From Falsiroseomonas selenitidurans (GTDB lineage Bacteria > Pseudomonadota > Alphaproteobacteria > Acetobacterales > Acetobacteraceae): a DNA stretch of 51,073 nt. A program made the position numbers and the translations under genes. The notes beneath the pieces were generated by a model. It saw only the letters and a list, made by a program, of their open reading frames with translations. It did not search any database and was not told where the DNA came from. How positions within the stretch are numbered: position 1 is the first letter of the stretch; each line of letters begins with the position of its first letter. This document shows positions 8,383 to 16,443 of this stretch, piece after piece. The stretch spans positions 1 to 51,073 of the forward strand of contig NZ_JAAVNE010000039.1 in assembly GCF_012103215.1 (NCBI RefSeq), in the 5' to 3' direction.

Positions 8383-9684
8383 ATGAAGAAGATGCACCTC
8401 GTCGCCTACATGAAGACCGGGCCGAGTGCGAGCTACCCCGGCGGCTGGCGCCACCCCACGGCCACGCTGCACGATCTGTTCGAACCCAGCCGCTACGAAC
8501 ACATCGCCCGCGTGCTGGAATCCGCCTGCTTCGATGCCTGCTTCTTCGCCGATGGGCTCGGCCTGCCGGACAATTACCGCAACCACTTCGCCGATTACGC
8601 GGGGCGGGGCGGGCAGACCAGCATGCTGGACCCGATGGTGGTGCTGCCGCTGATGGCGCGCGTGACCTCCCGCCTCGGCCTTGGCGCCACGCTCTCCACC
8701 ACCTTCCACAACCCCTACAACCTGGCCCGCGCGCTGGGCTCGCTCGACCTGCTCAGCAAGGGGCGCGTTGCCTGGAACGTGGTGACCACGGCCCGGGAGT
8801 TCGAGGCGCAGAATTGCGGCCCCGACTCCCTGCCGCCGAAGGACACGCGCTACGATCGCGCCGACGAGATCCTGGAAGCCTGCTGCGCGCTGTGGGATGG
8901 CTGGGACGCGGATGCCCTGGTGCTGGACAAGGCCAGCGGCGTCTTCGCCGACGCCACCAAGATCCGCTATGCGAATTACGTCGGGCAGCATGTTTCCTCC
9001 CGCGGGCCGCTGTCCATTCCGCGGTCGCCGCAGGGGCGGCCGGTCATCATGCAGGCGGGGTCTTCCGAACGCGGACGCAGCTTCGCGGCGCGCTGGGCGG
9101 AGATGATCTTCTGCTCGCCCGCCACCAAGGCCAATGCGATCGCCTACCGGTCGGATATCCGCGGCCGCATGGCCGCGATCGGGCGCGATCCGGATGAATG
9201 CGCCGTGCTGCCGACGCTGCAGCTGGTGCTGGGGGAGACGCCGGCGATCGCGCAGGAGAAGGCGGCGCTGTACGAATCGCTGGCCGATCCCGAGCTGGTG
9301 CTGGCCGCCAGTTCCTGGGCCGTCGCCGCCGATCTCAGCCTGCTGGAGACACCGGAGGCGATCGAGGGCCAGGGTGGCAACCAGGGTGTCCAGGGGCATC
9401 GGGACCGCATGATGCAGGTGGCGAAGGCCAAGGGCATCAGCTTCGCCGAGGCGGTGCGCCGCCCGCGCGACCTGACCGCCGGCACGCCGGCGATGATCGC
9501 CGACATCATGGAGGATTGGTACCGCTCCGGCGCCTGCGACGGCTTCATCCTGCCGCCCACCACCTTCCCCACCAGCTTCGAGGAGGTGGCGACGATGCTG
9601 GTGCCGGAATTGCAGCGCCGCGGCCTGTTCCGCACCGCCTATGCCGGCGCTACCCTGCGGGAGAATCTGCGCCAGCCGGGATGA
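8383..9684 (+). CDS. Flavin-dependent monooxygenase, NtaA/SnaA/DszA (luciferase-like) family
   Basis: A 433-residue two-component monooxygenase of the bacterial-luciferase fold. Family features are the N-terminal MKKMHLVAYM strand, the FFADGLGLPDNYRN region, the LGLGATLSTTFHNPYNLAR segment, KGRVAWNVVTT, and the phosphate-binding QAGSSERGRSFAARWAE loop. Relatives cleave C-N or C-S bonds using reduced FMN from a separate reductase, and none is encoded nearby. The ATG at 8383 has GAGG 8 bases upstream. An in-frame ATG at 8365 would overlap the preceding stop by 8 bases and is the alternative. It is co-directional with the amidohydrolase and aldo/keto reductase, so it probably dealkylates or opens the same substrate. 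Confidence 0.88.
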   Translation: MKKMHLVAYMKTGPSASYPGGWRHPTATLHDLFEPSRYEHIARVLESACFDACFFADGLGLPDNYRNHFADYAGRGGQTSMLDPMVVLPLMARVTSRLGLGATLSTTFHNPYNLARALGSLDLLSKGRVAWNVVTTAREFEAQNCGPDSLPPKDTRYDRADEILEACCALWDGWDADALVLDKASGVFADATKIRYANYVGQHVSSRGPLSIPRSPQGRPVIMQAGSSERGRSFAARWAEMIFCSPATKANAIAYRSDIRGRMAAIGRDPDECAVLPTLQLVLGETPAIAQEKAALYESLADPELVLAASSWAVAADLSLLETPEAIEGQGGNQGVQGHRDRMMQVAKAKGISFAEAVRRPRDLTAGTPAMIADIMEDWYRSGACDGFILPPTTFPTSFEEVATMLVPELQRRGLFRTAYAGATLRENLRQPG

Positions 9685-9694
9685 GGACACACCG

Positions 9695-10699
9695 ATGCAC
9701 TACCGCAACATGGGCCGCCATGGCCTGCGTGTCTCGCCGCTGTGCCTCGGCGCCATGATGTTCGGCGGCGCGACGGATGAGGCCACCAGCCGCCGCATCA
9801 TCGACACGGCGCGCGGCCAGGGCATCAACTTCATCGACACGGCGGATGCCTACAACAATGGCGCCTCGGAGGAGGTGGTGGGCCGCGCCATCGCCGCCGA
9901 CCGCGCCTGGTGGGTGCTGGCGACGAAGCTGGCCAACCCGGTGATGCCGGGGCCCAACGGCGGCGGGCTGTCGCGCCTGCACATCATGCTGGCGGTGGAG
10001 GCCAGCCTGAGGCGGCTGGCGGTCGATTGCATCGATATCCTGTATTGGCACAAGGAAGACCACGGCACGCCGCTGGCGGAATCCGTGCAGGCGATAGCGG
10101 ACCTGGTGCGCGCCGGGAAGATCCGCCATTTCGGCGTCTCCAACCACCGCGCCTGGCGCGTGGCGGAAATCTGCCGGCTGTGCGACCTGGCGGGCATCGA
10201 CCGGCCGGTGGTCAGCCAGCCGCTCTACAACGCGCTGAACCGGATGGTGGAGGTGGAGCACCTGCCGGCCTGCGCCGAGCTTGGCCTGGGCGTGTTTCCC
10301 TATTCGCCGCTGGCGCGCGGCGTGCTGACCGGCAAGTACAAGCCGGACACAGCCCCGCCCGAGGGCACGCGCGCGGCGCGGCAGGACAAGCGGATGATGG
10401 AGACGGAGTGGCGGCCGGAAAGCTTGCGCATCGCCGAACGCCTGGCGGCCCACGCCGCCACGCGTGGCATCTCCGCCGGGCAGTTCGCGCTGGCCTGGGT
10501 GCTGCACAACCGCCTCGTCACCGGCGCCATCGTCGGCCCGCGGACCGAGGCGCATTGGGCGGATTATGTCGGCGCGCTGGACTACGCATTTTCGGGTGAG
10601 GACGAGGCGCTGGTCGATGCGCTGGTCGCGCCCGGGCATCCCTCCACGCCCGGCTACAACGACCCGGCCTATCCGCTGGAAGGCCGCGTACCGCGGTAG
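9695..10699 (+). CDS. Aldo/keto reductase
   Basis: A 334-residue NADPH-type oxidoreductase with the full catalytic set: Asp48 and Tyr53 (DTADAY), Lys78 (ATKLANP) and His119 (YWHKED). Family landmarks HFGVSNH, SQPLYNALNR and FPYSPLARGVLTGKY follow. It starts 10 bases after the monooxygenase stop, with an AGGA just upstream, and is the last gene of the three-gene rightward unit. Reduction of an aldehyde released by oxidative dealkylation would fit the context; this is inference. Confidence 0.9.
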   Translation: MHYRNMGRHGLRVSPLCLGAMMFGGATDEATSRRIIDTARGQGINFIDTADAYNNGASEEVVGRAIAADRAWWVLATKLANPVMPGPNGGGLSRLHIMLAVEASLRRLAVDCIDILYWHKEDHGTPLAESVQAIADLVRAGKIRHFGVSNHRAWRVAEICRLCDLAGIDRPVVSQPLYNALNRMVEVEHLPACAELGLGVFPYSPLARGVLTGKYKPDTAPPEGTRAARQDKRMMETEWRPESLRIAERLAAHAATRGISAGQFALAWVLHNRLVTGAIVGPRTEAHWADYVGALDYAFSGEDEALVDALVAPGHPSTPGYNDPAYPLEGRVPR

Positions 10700-10702
10700 C
10701 GC

Positions 10703-10808
10703 CTAGAGCGATATGCGTTCAGATGAAATCCTCTGAACGCACTTTTTGCTCTAGATTCAATGGCTTCTAGAGCACGAGCTACGTTCGAGTGAACGCAGAG
10801 TGCTCTAG
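10703..10808. repeat. Structured dispersed repeat between convergent genes
   Basis: About 106 bases made of three consecutive hairpins: GCGTTCAGA (10715-10723) with TCTGAACGC (10732-10740), TGCTCTAGA (10747-10755) with TCTAGAGCA (10766-10774), and CGTTC (10782-10786) with GAACG (10791-10795). The whole is framed by CTAGAGC (10703-10709) and GCTCTAG (10802-10808). It fills nearly all the space between two convergent genes, and its right end supplies the TAG stop of the permease gene. A fragment recurs at 477-498. It probably works as a bidirectional terminator and may be a REP- or MITE-like element. Confidence 0.75.
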
Positions 10809-12493
10809 CGCCGGCGCCAGCGCTGCGTCAGCCTTTCCACCAGCCCGCCGCTGGCCAGTTGCAGCAGCTTCACCGAGCAGGTGACGGCCAGGATGGTCAC
10901 CGCCATGGCGGCGGCAGCGCTGGCCTGCCCGGCCTCATCCATGTGCACCACCGCGACCGAGGCCGGCTTGGTGTCCGGGCCATAGAGGAAGATCACGGCG
11001 GAGACCGTCGTCATCACATTGACGAAGGCGTAGACGGCGATGTCGAGGATCGCCGGCAGGCAGATCGGCACGGTCACCCGGCCGAAGGTCACCACCGCCG
11101 GCACCTTCAGCGAGGCGCCCACCGCCTCGAACTCCGGGTCCAGCTGGCGGATGGCGGTGGCGGCGGTCAAGTGCATCACCGTGTAGAAATGCACCATCCC
11201 GTTCAGCACCAGGATGGCCAGCGTGCCGTAGAGGAAGCCGAACGGGTTGGCCGGGTGGTTGAAGAACAGGATGAAGGCAAGCCCCAGCACCAGCCCCGGC
11301 ACCGCCAGCGGCAGGCCGGCGATGAAGCGCACCGCATGGCCCAGCTTGCCGCCCGGCGCCCCGCGTTCCAGCAGCCAGGCGGTGGTGAAGACCAGCGCCG
11401 TGCCGCAGACCGCCGCCGCCAGCGCGATGCGCACGGAGGTCCACAGGGCCGACCAGCCGGCGGTGTCGAAGCGGTCGAAATCGTAATTGTTCAGCGTCAG
11501 CGTCAGGTTGTAGGGCCAGAACGTCACCAGTGAGCCCCAGATGGCCACGCCGACGATGCCGACCAGCGCGGTGGAAACCAGCAGGCAGAGGGCCAGCAGC
11601 GGCAGGTCGCGGGCGCGGCGCGGCTTCGGCACATAGGGCACGGCGCGGCCGGAAAGCGTGCCGGCGCGCTGGCCATCGGCCCAGCGGTCAAGCAGGAAGG
11701 CGCCGATCGCCGGCAGCAGCAGCACCAGGCCGACCACGGCCCCCATGTTGAAGTTCTGCAGCCCGACCACCTGCTTGTAGACATCCGTGGCCAGCACCGG
11801 GAACTGCCCGCCGATCACCTTCGGGATGCCGAAATCCGTCACCACCAGGGTGAAGACGACGACGCTGGCGGAGACCAGCCCGTAGCGTGCCACCGGCAGG
11901 GTGACGGTGGCGAAGATGCGGGCGCGGCCGGCCTTCAGCACCTCCGCCGCCTCGTACAGCCGCGCATCGGCGGTGGACAGCGCCACGGCCAGGATCAGCG
12001 CGGCATGCGGAAAGCAGTAGAAGACCTGCGCGGCGACGATGCCCGCCGGGCCGTAGATGCTTTCACCGAACAGCAGCACACGCAGCATGCCCTGGTTGCC
12101 GAACAGGTAGATCAGCGCCAGCGCCGGCAGCAGCGAAGGCGCCAGCACCGGCAGCAGCATCACCGCGCGGAAGATCCCCTTGCCGGGGATGCAGGACCGC
12201 GTCAGCGCGTAGGCGAAGCCGAAGGCCAGCGGCACGACGATGATCGTGGTCAGCGCCGCGGTCCAAAGGCTGTTCCAGGCGGCGATGCGCAGGCTCGGCG
12301 TCGCCACATAGGCGACGAAGTTGGCGAGGCCGACGAAATGGCCATCGGCATCCTCGAAGGCCCGCAGCAGCAGCGTACCGAGCGGCAGCACCAGCCCCAG
12401 CAGCAGCACCGCCAGCGCCAGCAGCAGGCCGAGCCGCAGCAACCGCTGTTCCAGCGGCACCTGCACCCGGACGGGCAGAGCGAGGTCAGACAT
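10805..12493 (-). CDS. ABC transporter permease, fused two-domain type (putative 2-aminoethylphosphonate/Fe3+ family)
   Basis: A 562-residue inner-membrane protein that is a tandem of two permease domains, with about twelve hydrophobic segments and a BPD-type EAA-like loop in each half (YEAAEVLKAGRARIFATVTLP near 200, and FEAVGASLKVPAVVTFGRVTVP near 470). Size and layout match the single-polypeptide permeases of the putative 2-aminoethylphosphonate (PhnU-like) and FbpB/SfuB groups. The start overlaps the ATPase stop by 8 bases (ATGTCTGA). The stop codon lies inside the dispersed repeat. The substrate call leans on the matching binding protein. Confidence 0.85.
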   Translation of the reverse strand: MSDLALPVRVQVPLEQRLLRLGLLLALAVLLLGLVLPLGTLLLRAFEDADGHFVGLANFVAYVATPSLRIAAWNSLWTAALTTIIVVPLAFGFAYALTRSCIPGKGIFRAVMLLPVLAPSLLPALALIYLFGNQGMLRVLLFGESIYGPAGIVAAQVFYCFPHAALILAVALSTADARLYEAAEVLKAGRARIFATVTLPVARYGLVSASVVVFTLVVTDFGIPKVIGGQFPVLATDVYKQVVGLQNFNMGAVVGLVLLLPAIGAFLLDRWADGQRAGTLSGRAVPYVPKPRRARDLPLLALCLLVSTALVGIVGVAIWGSLVTFWPYNLTLTLNNYDFDRFDTAGWSALWTSVRIALAAAVCGTALVFTTAWLLERGAPGGKLGHAVRFIAGLPLAVPGLVLGLAFILFFNHPANPFGFLYGTLAILVLNGMVHFYTVMHLTAATAIRQLDPEFEAVGASLKVPAVVTFGRVTVPICLPAILDIAVYAFVNVMTTVSAVIFLYGPDTKPASVAVVHMDEAGQASAAAAMAVTILAVTCSVKLLQLASGGLVERLTQRWRRR

Positions 12494-13592
12494 CCTGCGG
12501 GAAGACCAGCAGGCGGTCCTCGGGCAGCGCCGCCATCACGTCGCTGCCCACGGCCGGCACCAGGGAGGGATGCACATCCGCCTCCAGCCGCAGCCGGCCG
12601 GCTTCCAGCGAGACGCGGCAGATCGGGCCGAGGAACTCGACATGCGTGACCTGCGCCACGAAATGCCCCGGCAGCGCCTGCGCCTGCGGTCCCAGGCGCA
12701 CATCCTCCGGCCGGATATAGGTGCTGACCTGGGTGCCGAAGAGCAGGCCGCGCGTGGCCGGGCAGGGCAGCACCAGGCCCTCCGCCCGCAGCATCCCCGG
12801 CGTGGCGTCCACCACCGCGTCGAAATGGCTGCTGCGGCCGACGAAGCCGGCGACGAAGGCGGTGGCCGGGTGGCGGTAGATCGCCTCCGGCGTGCCGATC
12901 TGCTCGATCCTGCCGCGGGACATGACGACGACCCGGTCGGAGACGCCCATCGCCTCCTCCTGGTCATGCGTCACCATCACGGTGGTCACGCCGAGCCGGC
13001 GCTGCAGGGCGCGGATTTCCTGGCGCAGATGCAGGCGGACAATGGCGTCCAGCGCCGAAAGCGGCTCGTCCAGCAGCAGCAGGCCGGGTTCGTTGGCCAG
13101 GGCGCGGGCCAGTGCCACGCGCTGCTGCTGGCCGCCGGAAAGCTGCGCGGGGTACTTCGTCGCCTGGTCGGCCAGACCCACCAGGGTCAGCAGTTCCGCG
13201 ACGCGCTGCTGGCGGCGGCTGCGCGGCCAGGCCTTGCCGCGCAGGCCGTAGGCGATGTTCTCGGAGACATTGAGGTTCGGGAACAGCGCATAGGATTGGA
13301 AGACGATACCGAAATCCCGCGCGCTGGGCGGCAGGCCGGTGATGTCCCGCCCATCCTGCACGATGCGCCCGCTGGTCGCCGGGTCCAGCCCGGCGATGGC
13401 GCGCAGCAGCGTGGTCTTGCCGCAGCCGGAAGGGCCGAGGAAGGAAACGAATTCCCCGGCGCCCACCGTCAGGCTGGCCCGCTCCAGCGCCCGGAAGGTG
13501 CCAAAGCTCTTGGAGACCTGGTCCACCACCAGGTAGGGCGCAGGCGCCGCCGCAAGGGCGGCGCCGGGCGCTTCGGCCAGCCCGGCGCTCAT
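12486..13592 (-). CDS. ABC transporter ATP-binding protein (putative 2-aminoethylphosphonate/Fe3+ family)
   Basis: The 368-residue ATPase shows Walker A (GPSGCGKTT), the Q-loop, the signature LSGGQQQR, Walker B (LLLLDEP), the D-loop SALD and the H-loop VTHDQEEA. A C-terminal TOBE-like regulatory domain follows from about residue 270. The ATG is one base after the binding-protein stop (TGAgATG), and the 3' end overlaps the permease start, so the three genes form one unit. About twenty-five N-terminal residues before the ATPase core are Ala-rich and unusual; a later start cannot be excluded. Confidence 0.92.
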   Translation of the reverse strand: MSAGLAEAPGAALAAAPAPYLVVDQVSKSFGTFRALERASLTVGAGEFVSFLGPSGCGKTTLLRAIAGLDPATSGRIVQDGRDITGLPPSARDFGIVFQSYALFPNLNVSENIAYGLRGKAWPRSRRQQRVAELLTLVGLADQATKYPAQLSGGQQQRVALARALANEPGLLLLDEPLSALDAIVRLHLRQEIRALQRRLGVTTVMVTHDQEEAMGVSDRVVVMSRGRIEQIGTPEAIYRHPATAFVAGFVGRSSHFDAVVDATPGMLRAEGLVLPCPATRGLLFGTQVSTYIRPEDVRLGPQAQALPGHFVAQVTHVEFLGPICRVSLEAGRLRLEADVHPSLVPAVGSDVMAALPEDRLLVFPQDV

Positions 13593-13593
13593 C

Positions 13594-14625
13594 TCAGTTC
13601 CGCGGCGCCGACTTGGCGTCGAAGCGGCTGGACCATTCGCGCAGGATGGCGTCGCGGCGCAGCGCCACGTCGCGGAAGTTCTGGCTGACCAGGCGCTGCT
13701 CGAACTCGGCCGGGTAGTTCTGCACCGCCGGCTGCACGCCCGGCAGGGCGACCAGCGCGTAGTAGCGGCCATAGAGCTCCATCGCCTGGCGGCTGACGGC
13801 GAAGTCGGCCAGGCGCTTGGCGGCTTCGGCGTTGCGGCCGCCCCGGATCAGGGCGGTGGCTTCCAGGTCGAAGCCGACGCCGTCGGTCGGCACGATGATC
13901 TCGATCGGCGCGCCCTGGTTGCGGAGCGTCACCGCGCGCATGTCGAAGGAGATGCCCATGCCGTATTCGCCGCGGGCGGCGTTGTTGCAGGGGGCGCTGC
14001 CGCTGTGGGTGTAGACCTGCATGTTCTCATGCAGCTGGGTCATGTAGGTCCAGGCCGCGTCATTGCCCTGCGCGCCGAGCCAGCCGGCGACGGTGAGGAA
14101 GCCGGTGCCGGAGGAGGCCGGGTTCGGCATCACGATCTGGCCGCGATAGGCCGGCTTCAGCAGGTCGGCCCAGGTGCTCGGCCGCGGCAGGTTACGCTGC
14201 TGCGCCACCACCGTGTTGAAGCAGATGGCGGAGACGAAGGCGTCCATGCCCGTCCAGGTCATCGGGCTGCGGTCGGAGCGGAAGTTCGAGCGCAGCGCCT
14301 CGGCGCCCCGCGGCGTGTAGGGCTCCAGCATGTCCTGCGCTTCCATCTGAAGCAGCGAGAAGACCGAGAGGCCCCACACGATGTCGGCGCGCGGGTTCTG
14401 GCGCTCGGCGATCAGGCGGGCGGTGATGATGCCGGTGGAGTCGCGCACCCAGGCGATCTCGATCGACGGCACCGCGGCCTCGGCGGCGCGCTTGAAGGGG
14501 GCAAGCTGCTCATTCTCCAGCGCCGTGTAGACCGTCAGCCGGGTGCGCTGCTGCGCCTCGGCCGCGGGGGCGGCGATGGCGCAGCTCAGCGCGAAGGCGG
14601 CGGCGGGAAGGGTGCGACGGAACAT
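13594..14625 (-). CDS. ABC transporter substrate-binding protein (putative 2-aminoethylphosphonate-binding type)
   Basis: A 343-residue periplasmic binding protein with a signal peptide ending near AAEAQQ (residue 25). The segments LTVYTALENEQLAPFKRA, IAWVRDSTGIITARL and NPRADIVWGLSVFSLL are what I recall of the putative 2-aminoethylphosphonate-binding family (PhnS-like), itself a branch of the Fe3+/spermidine binders. The start is supported by AGGAG 8-12 bases upstream. It leads the three-gene transporter. No phosphonatase, C-P lyase or aminotransferase gene is in the window, so phosphonate uptake is a family-based guess. Confidence 0.85.
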   Translation of the reverse strand: MFRRTLPAAAFALSCAIAAPAAEAQQRTRLTVYTALENEQLAPFKRAAEAAVPSIEIAWVRDSTGIITARLIAERQNPRADIVWGLSVFSLLQMEAQDMLEPYTPRGAEALRSNFRSDRSPMTWTGMDAFVSAICFNTVVAQQRNLPRPSTWADLLKPAYRGQIVMPNPASSGTGFLTVAGWLGAQGNDAAWTYMTQLHENMQVYTHSGSAPCNNAARGEYGMGISFDMRAVTLRNQGAPIEIIVPTDGVGFDLEATALIRGGRNAEAAKRLADFAVSRQAMELYGRYYALVALPGVQPAVQNYPAEFEQRLVSQNFRDVALRRDAILREWSSRFDAKSAPRN

Positions 14626-14735
14626 GCGGCGTTTCTCCTGGCGGGACTTCGCCGGTTGATGGCGCAGCCGGAATGGGCCGTCACGTTACCTTTTGATGGC
14701 GCTGCCCGCTGGCCCCTTGGCGCCGCGCCCGGCCG

Positions 14736-15461
14736 CTACAGCGCCGCCAGTTCCTCGGCCAGCCAGGGGCGGGCCGAGAGGGCGCGGCGCAGGTAGTGGT
14801 CCCAGCGCAGCGCCAGCACCTTCTCGGACAGCAGGAAGCGCTTCGCCTCCGCCGCCGTCGCGTCATCCACCTGGCGCAGCGGCCGGCCGCAGGCCGCCGC
14901 CATGGCCCCGAGCTGGATGCGGCAGGCCTCGTCCAGCATGATGGCGCAATGCACCGCCTCGCGCACGCTGCGGCCGACCACCAGCGTGCCGTGGTTCACC
15001 AGCAGCAGCGCGCGGCGAGAACCGAGCGCCCGGGCCAGTTCCACGCCGGTCTCCTCCGTGTCGACGATGCCGCCATACGCCGCATGCAGCGCGCAGTCGC
15101 CGTGGAACATCAGCGCGGACTGGAACAGCGGCAGCAGGTCGCAGCCGGTCGCGCCCAGCATCACGGAGGCCGGGCTGTGGGTGTGGATGACGCAGCCGAT
15201 ATCGGGCCGCGCGCGGTACAGCCCGGTGTGGATGACCAGGGAGGGGTTGATCCGGCCGGGGCCGGCGAGGACGCGCAGGGCCATGTCGGCATTGTGCAGA
15301 TCCGCCGCGCGCACCTCCTCGAAGCCCTGGCCGTAGCCGTGGCACCAGAAATTGTCGGCGCCGGGGGCGCGGGCGGTCAGGTGCCCGGCGATGCCGGCAT
15401 TCTGGCCGTGGAGGTCGAGGATGTGGTAGGCGGCCAGCACGTCCCGCTTCAACTCATCCAT
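14736..15461 (-). CDS. Class II aldolase/adducin-family protein
   Basis: A 241-residue protein of the metal-dependent class II aldolase fold. The zinc ligands are visible as His93 and His95 (VIHTHSP) and His157 (LVNHGTLVVG). The catalytic Glu usually found in a PSSE-like motif is absent: the equivalent stretch reads NPSLVIHTG. A classical lyase reaction is therefore doubtful, and a decarboxylase-, epimerase- or ring-hydrolase-like role is equally possible. The ATG overlaps the stop of the upstream ATPase by 8 bases (ATGGATGA), making it the last gene of the peptide-transporter operon, so it probably acts on the imported compound. Confidence 0.82.
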   Translation of the reverse strand: MDELKRDVLAAYHILDLHGQNAGIAGHLTARAPGADNFWCHGYGQGFEEVRAADLHNADMALRVLAGPGRINPSLVIHTGLYRARPDIGCVIHTHSPASVMLGATGCDLLPLFQSALMFHGDCALHAAYGGIVDTEETGVELARALGSRRALLLVNHGTLVVGRSVREAVHCAIMLDEACRIQLGAMAAACGRPLRQVDDATAAEAKRFLLSEKVLALRWDHYLRRALSARPWLAEELAAL

Positions 15462-16443
15462 GCGTCACCTCCGGGATCAGGTTCGCGCCCTCGGCGATGC
15501 GCAGGCAGGCGGCCTGGTGCGTCGCCTCCCCCCGCACGGCGCGCAGTTCCGGCGCCATGGTGCTGCATGCCGGTGCGGCCACCGGGCAGCGGCTGGCGAA
15601 ATGGCAGCCGGGCGGCAGGGCGATGGGCGAGGGAATCTCGCCTTCCAGCACATGCCGGCGCAGCACCGCCTCCGGGTCCGCCGGCAAATGCGCGGACATC
15701 AGCGCCTGCGAATAGGGGTGCGCCGGCTGCGCGAAGACCTGCGCCGCCGGCGCGTATTCCACCACGCCGCCGAGATACAGCACCATGATGCGGTCGGAGA
15801 TCAGCTTCACCGTGCCGAGGTCGTGGCTGATGAACATCATCGCCGCCCCGGTTTCCGCCTTCAGCGTCGCGAGCAGGTCCAGGATGCCGGCGCGCACCGA
15901 CAGGTCGAGCGAGCTTGTCGGCTCGTCCAGCACGATCAGCTTCGGCCGCGTGGCGATGGCGCGGGCGATGCACACACGTTGAAGCTGGCCGCCGGACAGT
16001 TCCGCCGGGAAGCGCGTCAGCAATTCCGGCGTCAGCCGCACGCGCTGCGCCAGGTCCTCCGCCGCGTCACGCCGCTCGGCGCGGGAAAGCTTCGTGTGCA
16101 GCAGCAGCGGCTCGGCGATCAGCGCGCCGATGCGGATGCGCGGGTTCAGCGCGCTCCACGGGTCCTGGAACACCATCTGCATCTCGGCGCGCAGCCTGCG
16201 GCAGGCGGATTCCGGCAGATGGGTGATGTCCTGGCCCTGGAAGCGGACGCGGCCGGCGGTGGGCTTCAGCAGGCGGATGACGGCACGCCCGATGGTGGAT
16301 TTGCCGGACCCGCTTTCCCCCACCACGCCCAGCGTCTCGCCCGGGTTGATGGAGAAGGACACGCCGTTGACGGCATGCACGATGCGGCCGCCCTGCGCCG
16401 GGAAGTGCTTCCGCAGATCCTCCACCTGCAGCACGGGCGTCAT
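15454..16443 (-). CDS. Oligopeptide/dipeptide ABC transporter ATP-binding protein (DppF/OppF type)
   Basis: The 329-residue ATPase has Walker A (GESGSGKST), the Q-loop VFQDPWSALNPR, the signature LSGGQLQRV, Walker B (LIVLDEP), SSLD and the H-loop ISHD. The oligopeptide-type C-terminal domain carries the Cys cluster (residues about 278-310) typical of this family. ATG 16443 overlaps the DppD-like stop as ATGA. An upstream in-frame start would run into the previous gene and was rejected. It is the second ATPase of the Dpp-type system. Confidence 0.93.
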   Translation of the reverse strand: MTPVLQVEDLRKHFPAQGGRIVHAVNGVSFSINPGETLGVVGESGSGKSTIGRAVIRLLKPTAGRVRFQGQDITHLPESACRRLRAEMQMVFQDPWSALNPRIRIGALIAEPLLLHTKLSRAERRDAAEDLAQRVRLTPELLTRFPAELSGGQLQRVCIARAIATRPKLIVLDEPTSSLDLSVRAGILDLLATLKAETGAAMMFISHDLGTVKLISDRIMVLYLGGVVEYAPAAQVFAQPAHPYSQALMSAHLPADPEAVLRRHVLEGEIPSPIALPPGCHFASRCPVAAPACSTMAPELRAVRGEATHQAACLRIAEGANLIPEVTHG

